Below are positions 6,968 to 13,661 of a DNA stretch of 13,661 nt, in pieces. A model generated the notes under the pieces. It did no database searches, was not told the DNA's origin, and saw nothing but the letters and a program-made list of their open reading frames with translations. This stretch comes from Thermoguttaceae bacterium. GTDB lineage: Bacteria; Planctomycetota; Planctomycetia; Pirellulales; Thermoguttaceae. The stretch covers positions 1-13,661 of the forward strand of contig JAFTCU010000026.1 in the NCBI GenBank assembly GCA_017454585.1. The letters run 5' to 3'. Position 1 is the first letter of the stretch; every line of letters starts with the position of its first letter. Made by a program: the position numbers and the translations under genes.

Positions 6968-9184
6968 ATGGCCAAATTGGATGCAGATCGAATGAAGGAA
7001 TTGTGCCTGAACAATTTCGAAAAAGTCATTTTTGGGGTTTTGGCTTTATTCTTTTTGATGATGGTCTTTTCCGCCACCAAGGTGAAGCCTTACGCGCAAA
7101 CCCCGAACCAGCTTACCAATGTGTGCGAGCAGGCTCAGGCTAAATTTCAGGTGGAGCAGGAAGTTCAGCCGGTCGTCAGGAATTACGAAAGTCTCATCAG
7201 TTCCGTTCAGGAGCCGATTCCTGCTACGGATTATGCGACCGCTGTCGTATGGAACCCAATCCTTTCCAAGGAAGGCCAGAAACGTCGTGCGCCCAAGGCT
7301 TTAGGGGTTCAGAATCTTGTTGTTAAAGAGTGGCACGGAAGTGTGCAGAAGCCGCAGCAGCTTGATGAAGAAACTGGCCGTCCGATGATGGATGACGGCT
7401 TGGGTGGAAGACGAAACAGTACCACCATGGGCGTTCGCTGCTGTATCATTCTTGGCGAAATTCCCTATTATGAACAGCAGGAAGAATTTCAGACCAAGCT
7501 CGGAACACCGGCAAACATGGTCAACGGTGTGAATGGTGGAGCTGGAATGTACGGATCAAATCCTTCTGATCCGGACGCGCCGTATTACCACAATTATATT
7601 GTGGAACGTGCGGAAGTTCCGGCCGACGGGAATATGGATAATCTCGTGTGGGTCAACCTTCACAAAAAAGACTCTGAAAACGAAAAGCAGATTCGTTTCT
7701 TTAATCCTCAAAGTTCGGACGGTTCGTACATCTCGAACGGTGGCGGCGGAATGGATATTCCTGATAAGTATCGTCCTCCGCAGCTTTGGCGCCGTCCGTC
7801 CAATGCCGACAAAACCGCAGCGGCAGAAGATGGTAAAACCCCCGGGAAAACAACCCAAACTACTGGCCGCAATCGTCCGGGTATGGTTCCTGAAATGACT
7901 GGTATGGCTGGTATGGACGGCATGAGCGCGAACGGCTTGCTCATGGCTCGTGACTCGCTGATTGCCAATCTTCCTCAAGTCGTTCAGAATGGTCAGGGGG
8001 GCGGATTTGGTACGTTCAACTGGGCTACATACCTTCCTTACTCAGATGCTTTTGAGTTTGACATGAGCTCGATGTACGGGTACGGAATGCCGGGAATGAA
8101 TAACAAATTGAAGAAGAAGGACCAAAACGCTGAAGAAACCACCGAGAATCCGGCCAATGATGAGGAAGATGACGAGGAATATGATGACGACGGCGTTATC
8201 ACGCCAAATCAGATGCTTGATAATCAAATGGATCAGGAAGCGGAGATACGTCTTTTCCGTTACGTCGATTATACCGTGAAAGAAGGGAAGCAGTACGTTT
8301 ACCGCGTCCGTCTTTCTCTGCACAATCCGAACTACCAGCACGAGCCGGCGTTCACGCTTGAAAATCCGGATGATGCGAAAGTCAAATATCTGGAAAGTCC
8401 TTACTCAAATGTGACTCATCCCGTTTCGATTCCGTTGGACCGCCATTTCTATGTGCAGGGCTTTTCCAAGTTTTATCCCAGAAAAGCAGCGGACAAGAAA
8501 GACCCCAGAATCAAAAAATGGTCGTACTTCCTGACATTACTCCCGGTGAAATATAACCCGGAAACAGGTAACGAAGACTTTACCTTCTTCAAACAGCTCG
8601 CGCCGGATGTTCCAGCTCCGACAAAAGGCAAAAAGAAGCAAACGGGTCTTGTCAAGAAGGAAGAACCTGTTCGTCTTCTCCCGGGGCAGTTGCTCGACCT
8701 GATGGTTTTTGAAGATGAAATTCGTGACCTCGGAAACATGGAAACCAGTTATAACACCGTCAATCGTTTCGATGAGGACGAGGAAGAAGATCGTGAACAG
8801 AAGCTCTTTACGACACAGTTCGTCCTGCTGGACTTCCGCGGTGGTCAGGAGCTTTACGCCCCCATTGATGAACGTGACCTGAACGGGGCAGACGAGCAGG
8901 TCAAGAAAGACCCGACGGGGATTTACTCTCCGGCCTCGGTTCTGCTGATCGGGCCCAAGGGCGAGCTGGTGATTCAGTCCGAGCTTGAGGATGTCGTGGA
9001 AGTTTATCGCCGCCGTGATATGAACGAGCTGAACGATATGCAGATGGAGCCGACGGAAATGATGGATCCTGAGCAGGACAAAAGGGCGAACCGCCGTCGC
9101 CGCGGAAAGCCTGGCGAGGGAGAAATCGCTCCTCCTCCGGAACCCAGAAATGGAAGAAGAAACAGGCTTGAAAACCGGCTTTGA
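6968..9184 (+). CDS. Third pil-operon single-pass envelope protein, planctomycete type, function unknown
   Basis: The 738-residue protein starts 83 nt after the PilO-like gene, with AGGA (6954-6957) 10 nt before the ATG. A short cytoplasmic head is followed by one membrane segment (about residues 19-37), with the bulk predicted outside the cytoplasm. A first folded part (about 45-250) includes VRCCIILGEIPYYEQQEEF. Next come a Gly/Met/Pro-rich section (about 300-375, with MTGMAGMDGMSANG) and an Asp/Glu run (about 390-409). The second folded part (about 415-685) contains YRVRLSLHNPNY and, near its end, VLLIGPKGELVIQSELED. A basic, Pro-rich tail closes it. By position and topology it could take the place of PilP or another periplasmic platform partner, but I see no PilP motif and no lipoprotein signal. 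It is the last gene before a strong inverted repeat, so probably the operon's end. Confidence 0.8.
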   Translation: MAKLDADRMKELCLNNFEKVIFGVLALFFLMMVFSATKVKPYAQTPNQLTNVCEQAQAKFQVEQEVQPVVRNYESLISSVQEPIPATDYATAVVWNPILSKEGQKRRAPKALGVQNLVVKEWHGSVQKPQQLDEETGRPMMDDGLGGRRNSTTMGVRCCIILGEIPYYEQQEEFQTKLGTPANMVNGVNGGAGMYGSNPSDPDAPYYHNYIVERAEVPADGNMDNLVWVNLHKKDSENEKQIRFFNPQSSDGSYISNGGGGMDIPDKYRPPQLWRRPSNADKTAAAEDGKTPGKTTQTTGRNRPGMVPEMTGMAGMDGMSANGLLMARDSLIANLPQVVQNGQGGGFGTFNWATYLPYSDAFEFDMSSMYGYGMPGMNNKLKKKDQNAEETTENPANDEEDDEEYDDDGVITPNQMLDNQMDQEAEIRLFRYVDYTVKEGKQYVYRVRLSLHNPNYQHEPAFTLENPDDAKVKYLESPYSNVTHPVSIPLDRHFYVQGFSKFYPRKAADKKDPRIKKWSYFLTLLPVKYNPETGNEDFTFFKQLAPDVPAPTKGKKKQTGLVKKEEPVRLLPGQLLDLMVFEDEIRDLGNMETSYNTVNRFDEDEEEDREQKLFTTQFVLLDFRGGQELYAPIDERDLNGADEQVKKDPTGIYSPASVLLIGPKGELVIQSELEDVVEVYRRRDMNELNDMQMEPTEMMDPEQDKRANRRRRGKPGEGEIAPPPEPRNGRRNRLENRL

Positions 9185-9211
9185 TTCCGAACGGCTTCAA
9201 AAACGTTTGAA

Positions 9212-9251
9212 AGGCCGTAACGTGGGCGCGTGATTTACCACGTTACGGCCT
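9212..9251. repeat. Perfect 14-bp inverted repeat between the pil-like operon and the MBL gene
   Basis: AGGCCGTAACGTGG (9212-9225) is the exact reverse complement of CCACGTTACGGCCT (9238-9251), with a 12-nt spacer. It starts 27 nt after the stop of the third pil gene and ends 15 nt before the MBL start codon. As RNA it is a very stable hairpin that could terminate or protect the pil transcript, but no T tract follows. Because the MBL gene has no visible Shine-Dalgarno sequence, the stem may also affect its translation. As DNA it could be an operator. Confidence 0.75.
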
Positions 9252-9266
9252 CCCACTTTACGCACA

Positions 9267-10070
9267 ATGATTCAGAAACTTCCCGTTGGGGACCTCATCT
9301 TTCTCGGAACCGGCACGTCCCACGGCGTCCCCATGATCGGCTGCGACTGCCCCGTCTGCCAGAGCGCGGACCTGAAAAACAAACGCACGCGCAGCTCCGT
9401 GATCCTGGGTTTCCCGGAAGGAAATCTTCTGATCGACACCGGCCCGGACCTTCGGCAGCAGTTTCTTCGTGAGGGGCTGGTCTATGCCGACGCGATCCTC
9501 TACACGCACCCGCACGTGGACCACCTCTTTGGGCTGGACGACACGCGGCTCTTTCCGCGCCGCAACGATGACAAACCGACGGAGGTTTACTGCGACGAAC
9601 GGACAAACCGGGCGATCCATCAGTCTTTCGCGTACATTTTCAACCCGGCGGTGCAGGAGTTTCCTGCGGGGGGGATCCCGAAACTGATCATTCACGAGAT
9701 CGAGCCGTTCCGCGAGTTTGAAGTCCTGGGGCGCAAGGTCCTCCCGCTCGCGATCGATCACGGCTGGATGCAGATCCTGGGTTTCCGCACGGGCGATCTG
9801 GCGTACTGCACCGACACGAAGCGCGTCCCGCCCGAAACGCTGGAGCATTTGTACGGCCTGGAAACGCTCATCATCGGCTGCCTGCGCTACGAGCCGCACC
9901 CCACGCACATGGGCCTGGATGAGGTACTGGAGCTTGTGGAGAAGATCCAGCCGAAGCGGGTTTTCTTCACGCACATCGGGCACCGTTTCGACCACGCGAC
10001 ACTTTCGTCGGAGCTTCCGCCGCACATCCAGCCGGCGTTTGATGGTCTGCGTTTGAGCGGGGTTTTTTGA
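9267..10070 (+). CDS. MBL-fold metallohydrolase, PhnP-like phosphodiesterase family
   Basis: The 267-residue protein has a full set of metallo-beta-lactamase-fold motifs: LGTGTSHGVPMIGCDCPVC at the N-terminus (13-31), TGPDLRQQ (58-65), metal-binding THPHVDH (80-86), IDHGWMQILGFRTGDLAYCTDT (163-184) with the bridging Asp in TDT, HPTHMGLDE (211-219) and FFTHIGHR (233-240). The GCDCPVC cluster (C26, C28, C31) corresponds to the structural zinc site of PhnP, a phosphoribosyl cyclic phosphodiesterase. No other phosphonate gene is present, so the substrate is unknown; the wider family also includes lipoate/PQQ-linked and nuclease-like members. An in-frame TGA at 9231 makes the ATG at 9267 the first possible start. 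It lacks an evident ribosome binding site. The gene ends 28 nt before the first J-like gene and may be cotranscribed with it. Confidence 0.9.
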   Translation: MIQKLPVGDLIFLGTGTSHGVPMIGCDCPVCQSADLKNKRTRSSVILGFPEGNLLIDTGPDLRQQFLREGLVYADAILYTHPHVDHLFGLDDTRLFPRRNDDKPTEVYCDERTNRAIHQSFAYIFNPAVQEFPAGGIPKLIIHEIEPFREFEVLGRKVLPLAIDHGWMQILGFRTGDLAYCTDTKRVPPETLEHLYGLETLIIGCLRYEPHPTHMGLDEVLELVEKIQPKRVFFTHIGHRFDHATLSSELPPHIQPAFDGLRLSGVF

Positions 10071-10098
10071 AAGGGTTTATCGCCAAGGGAATTTTTCA

Positions 10099-11556
10099 AT
10101 GGCAGACTTTGATCCGTATCATGAATGGCTCGGTATCTCGCCCGAAGAACGCCCTATTAACCATTACAGTTTACTGTCGCTCCACTGCTTTGAATCGAAT
10201 ACCAAGGTCATTTCCAACGCGGCGGACCGGCAGATGGCGTATGTTCGGACGTTTCAGACGGGGCCGCACGCGGTTGAATCTCAAAGAATCCTGAACGAGC
10301 TTTCCAAAGCCCGTGTTACTCTGCTGAACCCGAAGAAAAAGGCTGCGTACGATACTCAACTGCGTAAAGAACAGTCGGCCCGAACCGTTCCGCTGCCGCC
10401 CTCACTGCCGTCGCTGAAGCGTCCGGAACCGGTAGTTTATTCAACCCCAAAAAGGCCGGAACCCACGGTCCATTCCGCCGCCAAACGTCCAGAGCCGGAA
10501 GTCCGAGTTTATTCTCTTTCGGATACGTATCAAAGTATAAAATTGGATTCAAAGGACCTCCAAACGAACTATCGGAATCAGTCTGATTTAGAGGATGCTT
10601 GCAGGAAAATTCAGAAGGTTTATGATCAAAAAAATCTGCTTGCGTCCATGATTGAAAAAAGCAAAACAAAGCTGGATGGTTTTCAGTTTGGGCTCTCTTC
10701 CCTATGGTATCAGTTATTTCCATCGGAAAAATATTCCGCACTTCTGAGAAAACTACAGAGGAATCTCCACCGCGTGAAAGCGTTTGACAGGCAGTTCTTT
10801 TTGAGTATTTCTTTCTTTTTTAAGCCGCCGGAGCGTGAAAGATGGAATTCCCTCAAAGATATGATTGAAAAACAGCGCATTGAGGTGACTCAGTCTGTTT
10901 GGAAAATTGCCGAGGAATATCCCGTCGAGTTGTATCAAGGCGAAAATGATCAATACAATGTATCAAACTTTAAATTGAAAAAATGCCAGACTTCCGTTGG
11001 TCATCTGGATGCTTTTCAATCTGTGAAACCTTATCTCTTTTTAGGAACGGAAAAGGAGGAAGGTATTTATATTTATCCCTCGTTCGTCATCATAAGAAAT
11101 CAGGATAAAAGTGAAATCGTTCCCCATTGCAGTCTGGATTTAAGAGTTTCGAGGGTTTATCTTGCTAAAAGCAGTGTCCCCCGGGGGGTAAAGATAATTG
11201 ATTCAGCCTGGAGGTGTACCAGCAAAGGGGAAGAAAGAGATCCACGGCATAAATACGATGAAAAAAAACGTGTCCTGGAATACTTCAAACTGGAAATACG
11301 CACAAAATCAAATCAGAAATTGGCCTTCCTTTTTGGCAGTGAAGATATTGCCGATCATTTCGCTGACATTCTTGGACAAAACGTGAAAATGTCATTTCTT
11401 CCATTAGAGAAGCAGGAAGAGTTTAATGATTTGATGGAAAAGCTGGAATTGACTAACGCGACGGATACATCAAAAATCACTTCAGATGGGTGCAACGGTT
11501 GCTGCGGATGCTTTTTTATGGTCATTCTCATCATAATCATCTTTTCTTTTTTGTAA
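10099..11556 (+). CDS. J-like N-terminal domain protein with unknown central region and Cys-rich C-terminal membrane anchor
   Basis: The 485-residue protein has AAGGGA 8 nt before its ATG. Residues 1-91 match the planctomycete J-like pattern (DPYHEWLGI, HYSLLSL, ARVTLLNPKKKAAYD), but the HPD tripeptide needed to stimulate DnaK is absent, so ordinary co-chaperone work is unlikely. Three KRPEP units follow at exact 11-residue spacing (107-133). The middle (about 140-450) is helical at first. It then has a beta-rich section with EGIYIYPSFVIIRNQ (321-335) and a WRCTSKGEERDPRHKY stretch (371-386). That pattern recalls a small domain seen in other uncharacterised bacterial proteins, possibly PH-like, but I cannot name it. 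The protein ends GCNGCCGC (464-471) plus a hydrophobic run to the last residue, so it looks C-tail-anchored with the body in the cytoplasm. DNA from about 10500 on is visibly richer in A and T than the N-terminal part. Confidence 0.85.
   Translation: MADFDPYHEWLGISPEERPINHYSLLSLHCFESNTKVISNAADRQMAYVRTFQTGPHAVESQRILNELSKARVTLLNPKKKAAYDTQLRKEQSARTVPLPPSLPSLKRPEPVVYSTPKRPEPTVHSAAKRPEPEVRVYSLSDTYQSIKLDSKDLQTNYRNQSDLEDACRKIQKVYDQKNLLASMIEKSKTKLDGFQFGLSSLWYQLFPSEKYSALLRKLQRNLHRVKAFDRQFFLSISFFFKPPERERWNSLKDMIEKQRIEVTQSVWKIAEEYPVELYQGENDQYNVSNFKLKKCQTSVGHLDAFQSVKPYLFLGTEKEEGIYIYPSFVIIRNQDKSEIVPHCSLDLRVSRVYLAKSSVPRGVKIIDSAWRCTSKGEERDPRHKYDEKKRVLEYFKLEIRTKSNQKLAFLFGSEDIADHFADILGQNVKMSFLPLEKQEEFNDLMEKLELTNATDTSKITSDGCNGCCGCFFMVILIIIIFSFL
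10417..10497 (+). repeat. KRPEP repeats in the first J-like gene
   Basis: Three KRPEP motifs start at residues 107, 118 and 129, an exact 11-residue (33-bp) period, with spacers VVYSTP and TVHSAA. The linker is Pro-rich, basic-acidic and likely extended. It is the same unit as in the downstream paralogue, which has five copies. Confidence 0.85.
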
Positions 11557-11571
11557 TGGTTTCTTTGGCAG

Positions 11572-11624
11572 GCGTGAGAGGTTTTTCTCCCGCTTGACAG
11601 GGATATTGCCCTCTTTTCTTTTTC
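11572..11624 (+). terminator. Possible terminator after the first J-like gene
   Basis: GCGTGAGA (11572-11579) pairs with TCTCCCGC (11586-11593) at 7 of 8 positions around a 6-nt loop. A weaker AGGG/CCCT hairpin (11599-11612) follows and leads directly into the T-rich stretch 11613-11624. It begins 15 nt after the stop codon of the first J-like gene and before the next promoter, the right place for termination, but neither stem is strong. Confidence 0.35.
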
Positions 11625-11666
11625 AAAATTTTTTCTGTGATATTTCTAAAATCCATTAAGAAATTC

Positions 11667-11694
11667 TTGACAAAATTTGTAAATATGATAGAAT
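11667..11694 (+). promoter_or_regulatory. Promoter of the second J-like gene
   Basis: A perfect TTGACA (11667-11672) is followed after 16 bp by TAGAAT (11689-11694), which overlaps a perfect TATAAT at 11694-11699 (21-bp spacing, too long for usual use). The context is strongly AT-rich. Transcription would start about 35-40 nt before the ATG at 11739. The second paralogue is thus probably expressed separately from the MBL/first-paralogue pair. Confidence 0.65.
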
Positions 11695-11738
11695 ATAATC
11701 TCCTGTTAGAAATCATTTACCATTAAGAGATTTTTTCG

Positions 11739-12434
11739 ATGGCAGACTTTGATCCGTATCACGAATGGCTCGGCATTTCGCCGGAAGAACGCCCCATTAA
11801 CTATTACAGTTTGCTGTCGCTTCGCTGCTTTGAGTCCAATGCAAAAGCCATTTCCAACGCGGCCGACCGGCAAATGGCGTATGTACGAACGTTTCAAACG
11901 GGGCCGCACGCAGAGGAATCTCAAAGAATTCTGAATGAACTGGCCCAAGCCCGAGTTACCCTGCTGAACCCGGAACAAAAGGCGGAATATGACGCACAGC
12001 TGCGTAAAGAACGCTCGGCCCGTGCCGTCCCGCTGCCGCCCCCACTGCCGCCGCTGAAAAGACCCGAACCTCCGGTATTGCCTCGCCCGAAACGTCCCGA
12101 GCCGGCAGTTCAATCCTCATCCAAACGCCCTGAGCCTCCGATCAGGCCCTTTTCCAAACGTCCGGAGCCGACGGTACAGTCAGCTCCAAAGAGGCCGGAG
12201 CCTGTAGTGCAAATAATCTCCGAAGGAGAGGAATCCGAAGTGCAGACTGATCCAGAAGTGTCGGAGCCAGTGACAATCCAGATTATCCTTAATAACCAGG
12301 AACCAGAGGTAAAAGTAAGTTATAGTCAATCCAATGTTTCCCAGCAGAAACCTGCGGAAGATACAACCGCTCAAGGGTGTTGTGGCTGCTTATTTCTAAT
12401 TATCATTATGATCTTTTTAATGTCTTTGTTTTAA
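11739..12434 (+). CDS. Short J-like domain paralogue with KRPEP repeats and Cys-rich C-terminal membrane anchor
   Basis: This 231-residue protein is a paralogue of the preceding J-like protein. Over residues 1-111 the two align without gaps and differ at 15 positions (86% identity). The HPD motif is again missing. Five KRPEP units (starting at 107, 118, 129, 140, 151) replace the three in the first copy. A short acidic/Gln-rich linker (about 156-211) replaces the entire 300-residue central region. The end, GCCGC (213-217) plus a hydrophobic run to the final residue, matches the first copy's anchor in design. The body would be cytoplasmic, attached to a membrane. It may compete with or partner the longer copy, a hypothesis from shared ends only. 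The ribosome binding site is weak (AAGAGA). The J-like fold is likely; the role is unknown. Confidence 0.85.
   Translation: MADFDPYHEWLGISPEERPINYYSLLSLRCFESNAKAISNAADRQMAYVRTFQTGPHAEESQRILNELAQARVTLLNPEQKAEYDAQLRKERSARAVPLPPPLPPLKRPEPPVLPRPKRPEPAVQSSSKRPEPPIRPFSKRPEPTVQSAPKRPEPVVQIISEGEESEVQTDPEVSEPVTIQIILNNQEPEVKVSYSQSNVSQQKPAEDTTAQGCCGCLFLIIIMIFLMSLF
12057..12203 (+). repeat. KRPEP repeats in the second J-like gene
   Basis: Five KRPEP motifs start exactly every 11 residues (107, 118, 129, 140, 151), with six-residue spacers such as AVQSSS, PIRPFS and TVQSAP. The DNA period is 33 bp, but codons vary between units (AAACGTCCCGAGCCG, AAACGCCCTGAGCCT, AAGAGGCCGGAGCCT). The amino-acid pattern is therefore kept while bases drift, which suggests selection on the peptide. 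Confidence 0.88.
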
Positions 12435-12462
12435 TGGGTCCTTTGGCGATCGAACTAACCAA

Positions 12463-12861
12463 ATGAATCAACAAGAAATTTACTATCTGATGTTCTTTGC
12501 ATTGGATAAATGCACCCGAACCAATCCGACTGACGCATTGCTGAGTTTTTGCGGCGATGTGGATCCGTTCCTTTTTACGGATAGAACGTCTGCGGACCCG
12601 GCCGTGAGCGATGATTTCGACAAATTTTTCCAGAAAAATGTGCCGAACCGAACGCTGAACGCCCAAGAAAGCCTTGCTTTTGTGAAGGCGTTTCTGGAAT
12701 CGATCCAGGAATATACGTATTCGTGGCCCAAAATCAAGGCCGCGATCGAAAGCGTTTCCGAAGAGGAGTGGGCCAAAGGCGCTGAAAAAATGCGCTCGCT
12801 TCCCAGAGGCGTGAATCCGTTCGATGGAACAGACTATTTACCCCTCAGAGGCACTTCCTGA
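12463..12861 (+). CDS. Small soluble protein of unknown function
   Basis: This is a 132-residue frame starting 29 nt after the stop of the second J-like gene, probably on the same transcript. I do not recognise the family. It has no signal peptide or membrane segment. The composition is that of a folded, mostly helical cytoplasmic protein, with Asp/Glu excess and aromatic-rich helices (EIYYLMFFALDKC at 5-17, SLAFVKAFLESIQEY at 69-83). A central segment GDVDPFLFTDRTSADPAVS (31-49) could be a loop or active-site-like region. Small acidic proteins of this form include toxin-immunity and regulatory proteins, but no toxin gene lies beside it. There is no clear Shine-Dalgarno sequence before the ATG. 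The frame's length, ordinary composition and placement support a real gene. Confidence 0.65.
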   Translation: MNQQEIYYLMFFALDKCTRTNPTDALLSFCGDVDPFLFTDRTSADPAVSDDFDKFFQKNVPNRTLNAQESLAFVKAFLESIQEYTYSWPKIKAAIESVSEEEWAKGAEKMRSLPRGVNPFDGTDYLPLRGTS

Positions 12862-12881
12862 GAAAAAAATCTTTAAATTTC

Positions 12882-12982
12882 TTGCCGCTCTTTTGCCGCT
12901 GATTTGCCGCTAAAAGCCGTTAAAGTCCATTAATCGCGGCAAAAGTGCCGGTTTTGCGAGTTTATTGGCAAAAAATTGCCGT
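12882..12982. promoter_or_regulatory. TTGCCGCT repeat array upstream of gdhA, candidate operator
   Basis: TTGCCGCT occurs three times with starts at 12882, 12893 and 12904, an exact 11-bp step that places them on nearly the same helix face. A degenerate copy (AAGCCGTT, 12914-12921) follows. On the other strand, GCGGCAAAAG (12936-12945) is the perfect reverse complement of CTTTTGCCGC (12890-12899). GGCAA/TTGCC (12967-12971/12976-12980) adds a further inverted pair, and TTGCCG recurs at 12976. The array lies directly upstream of the gdhA promoter and clear of coding sequence, as expected for a cooperative regulator-binding site. The regulator is unknown. Confidence 0.55.
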
Positions 12983-12990
12983 AATCCCTC

Positions 12991-13018
12991 TTGATTTTTT
13001 CTCCCGGCGTGTTAAAAT
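12991..13018 (+). promoter_or_regulatory. Promoter of gdhA
   Basis: TTGATT (12991-12996) and TAAAAT (13013-13018) are 16 bp apart. Transcription would start near 13025, about 90 nt before the gdhA start codon. The repeat array ends within 10 bp of the -35 box. Called by consensus match. Confidence 0.55.
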
Positions 13019-13067
13019 GATCGTGTACTTGAGGGAAGCGTCCCAAGAGCCAAAATGAAATTTTTAA

Positions 13068-13661
<594 letters not shown>

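Noticed and set aside
9207..9236. Promoter for the MBL gene overlapping the inverted repeat (TTGAAA at 9207)
   Set aside because: The -10 position reads GTGATT/TGATTT, a poor match, and the stretch is better explained by the perfect inverted repeat.
9258..10025. 255-codon minus-strand frame opposite the MBL gene
   Set aside because: The sense frame has a complete metal-binding motif set. The antisense product is Arg/Val/Asp-rich with no domain.
10099..10371. Functional DnaJ co-chaperone
   Set aside because: The HPD tripeptide is absent in both J-like proteins and there is no Gly/Phe or zinc-finger region.

Overview
The window looks like chromosomal DNA of a planctomycete. The evidence is a PilM-type protein with the planctomycete-style opening WGIDVGNCSLKAMR, two proteins starting with the degenerate J-like domain (DPYHEWLGI...HYSLLSL...LLNPxxKAxYD) that I associate with Planctomycetota, and a polytopic HflK-like protein. 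This assignment rests on remembered family patterns, not a database search. Coding DNA is moderately GC-rich and intergenic DNA is markedly AT-rich. No RNA gene, CRISPR array, transposase or integrase was found.

Layout. (1) 1-1585, minus strand: most of an HflK/SPFH membrane protein, cut by the left edge, with a good sigma70-type promoter at 1719-1746. (2) 1586-2392: an AT-rich divergent intergenic region. It also holds a plus-strand promoter (2192-2220) and a roughly 165-nt leader with overlapping inverted repeats. (3) 2393-9184: three consecutive plus-strand genes for an envelope machine of type IV pilus/type II secretion type. They are a PilM-PilN fusion (822 aa), a PilO-like protein (631 aa) and a third single-pass protein (738 aa). 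All three have one membrane segment and long acidic low-complexity linkers. (4) 9212-9251: a perfect 14-bp inverted repeat closing that block. (5) 9267-10070: a PhnP-like metallo-beta-lactamase-fold hydrolase, closely followed by (6) 10099-11556, a J-like protein with an uncharacterised central region and a Cys-rich C-terminal membrane anchor. (7) 11739-12434: a shorter paralogue with the same two ends but no central region, behind its own promoter, followed by (8) a small unrecognised gene, 12463-12861. (9) 12862-13115: a non-coding stretch with three TTGCCGCT repeats at exact 11-bp spacing plus inverted copies, then a promoter and a strong ribosome binding site for (10) NADP-type glutamate dehydrogenase (gdhA), cut by the right edge.

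How it fits together. The three pil-like genes probably form one operon for the inner-membrane platform linking a cytoplasmic PilM ring to the periplasm. The two J-like genes are a duplication in which matching N-terminal and C-terminal modules flank different middles. gdhA is ordinary ammonia-assimilation metabolism. The most unusual parts are the PilM-PilN fusion, the structured pil leader, the J-like/KRPEP/Cys-anchor paralogue pair, and the repeat array in front of gdhA.
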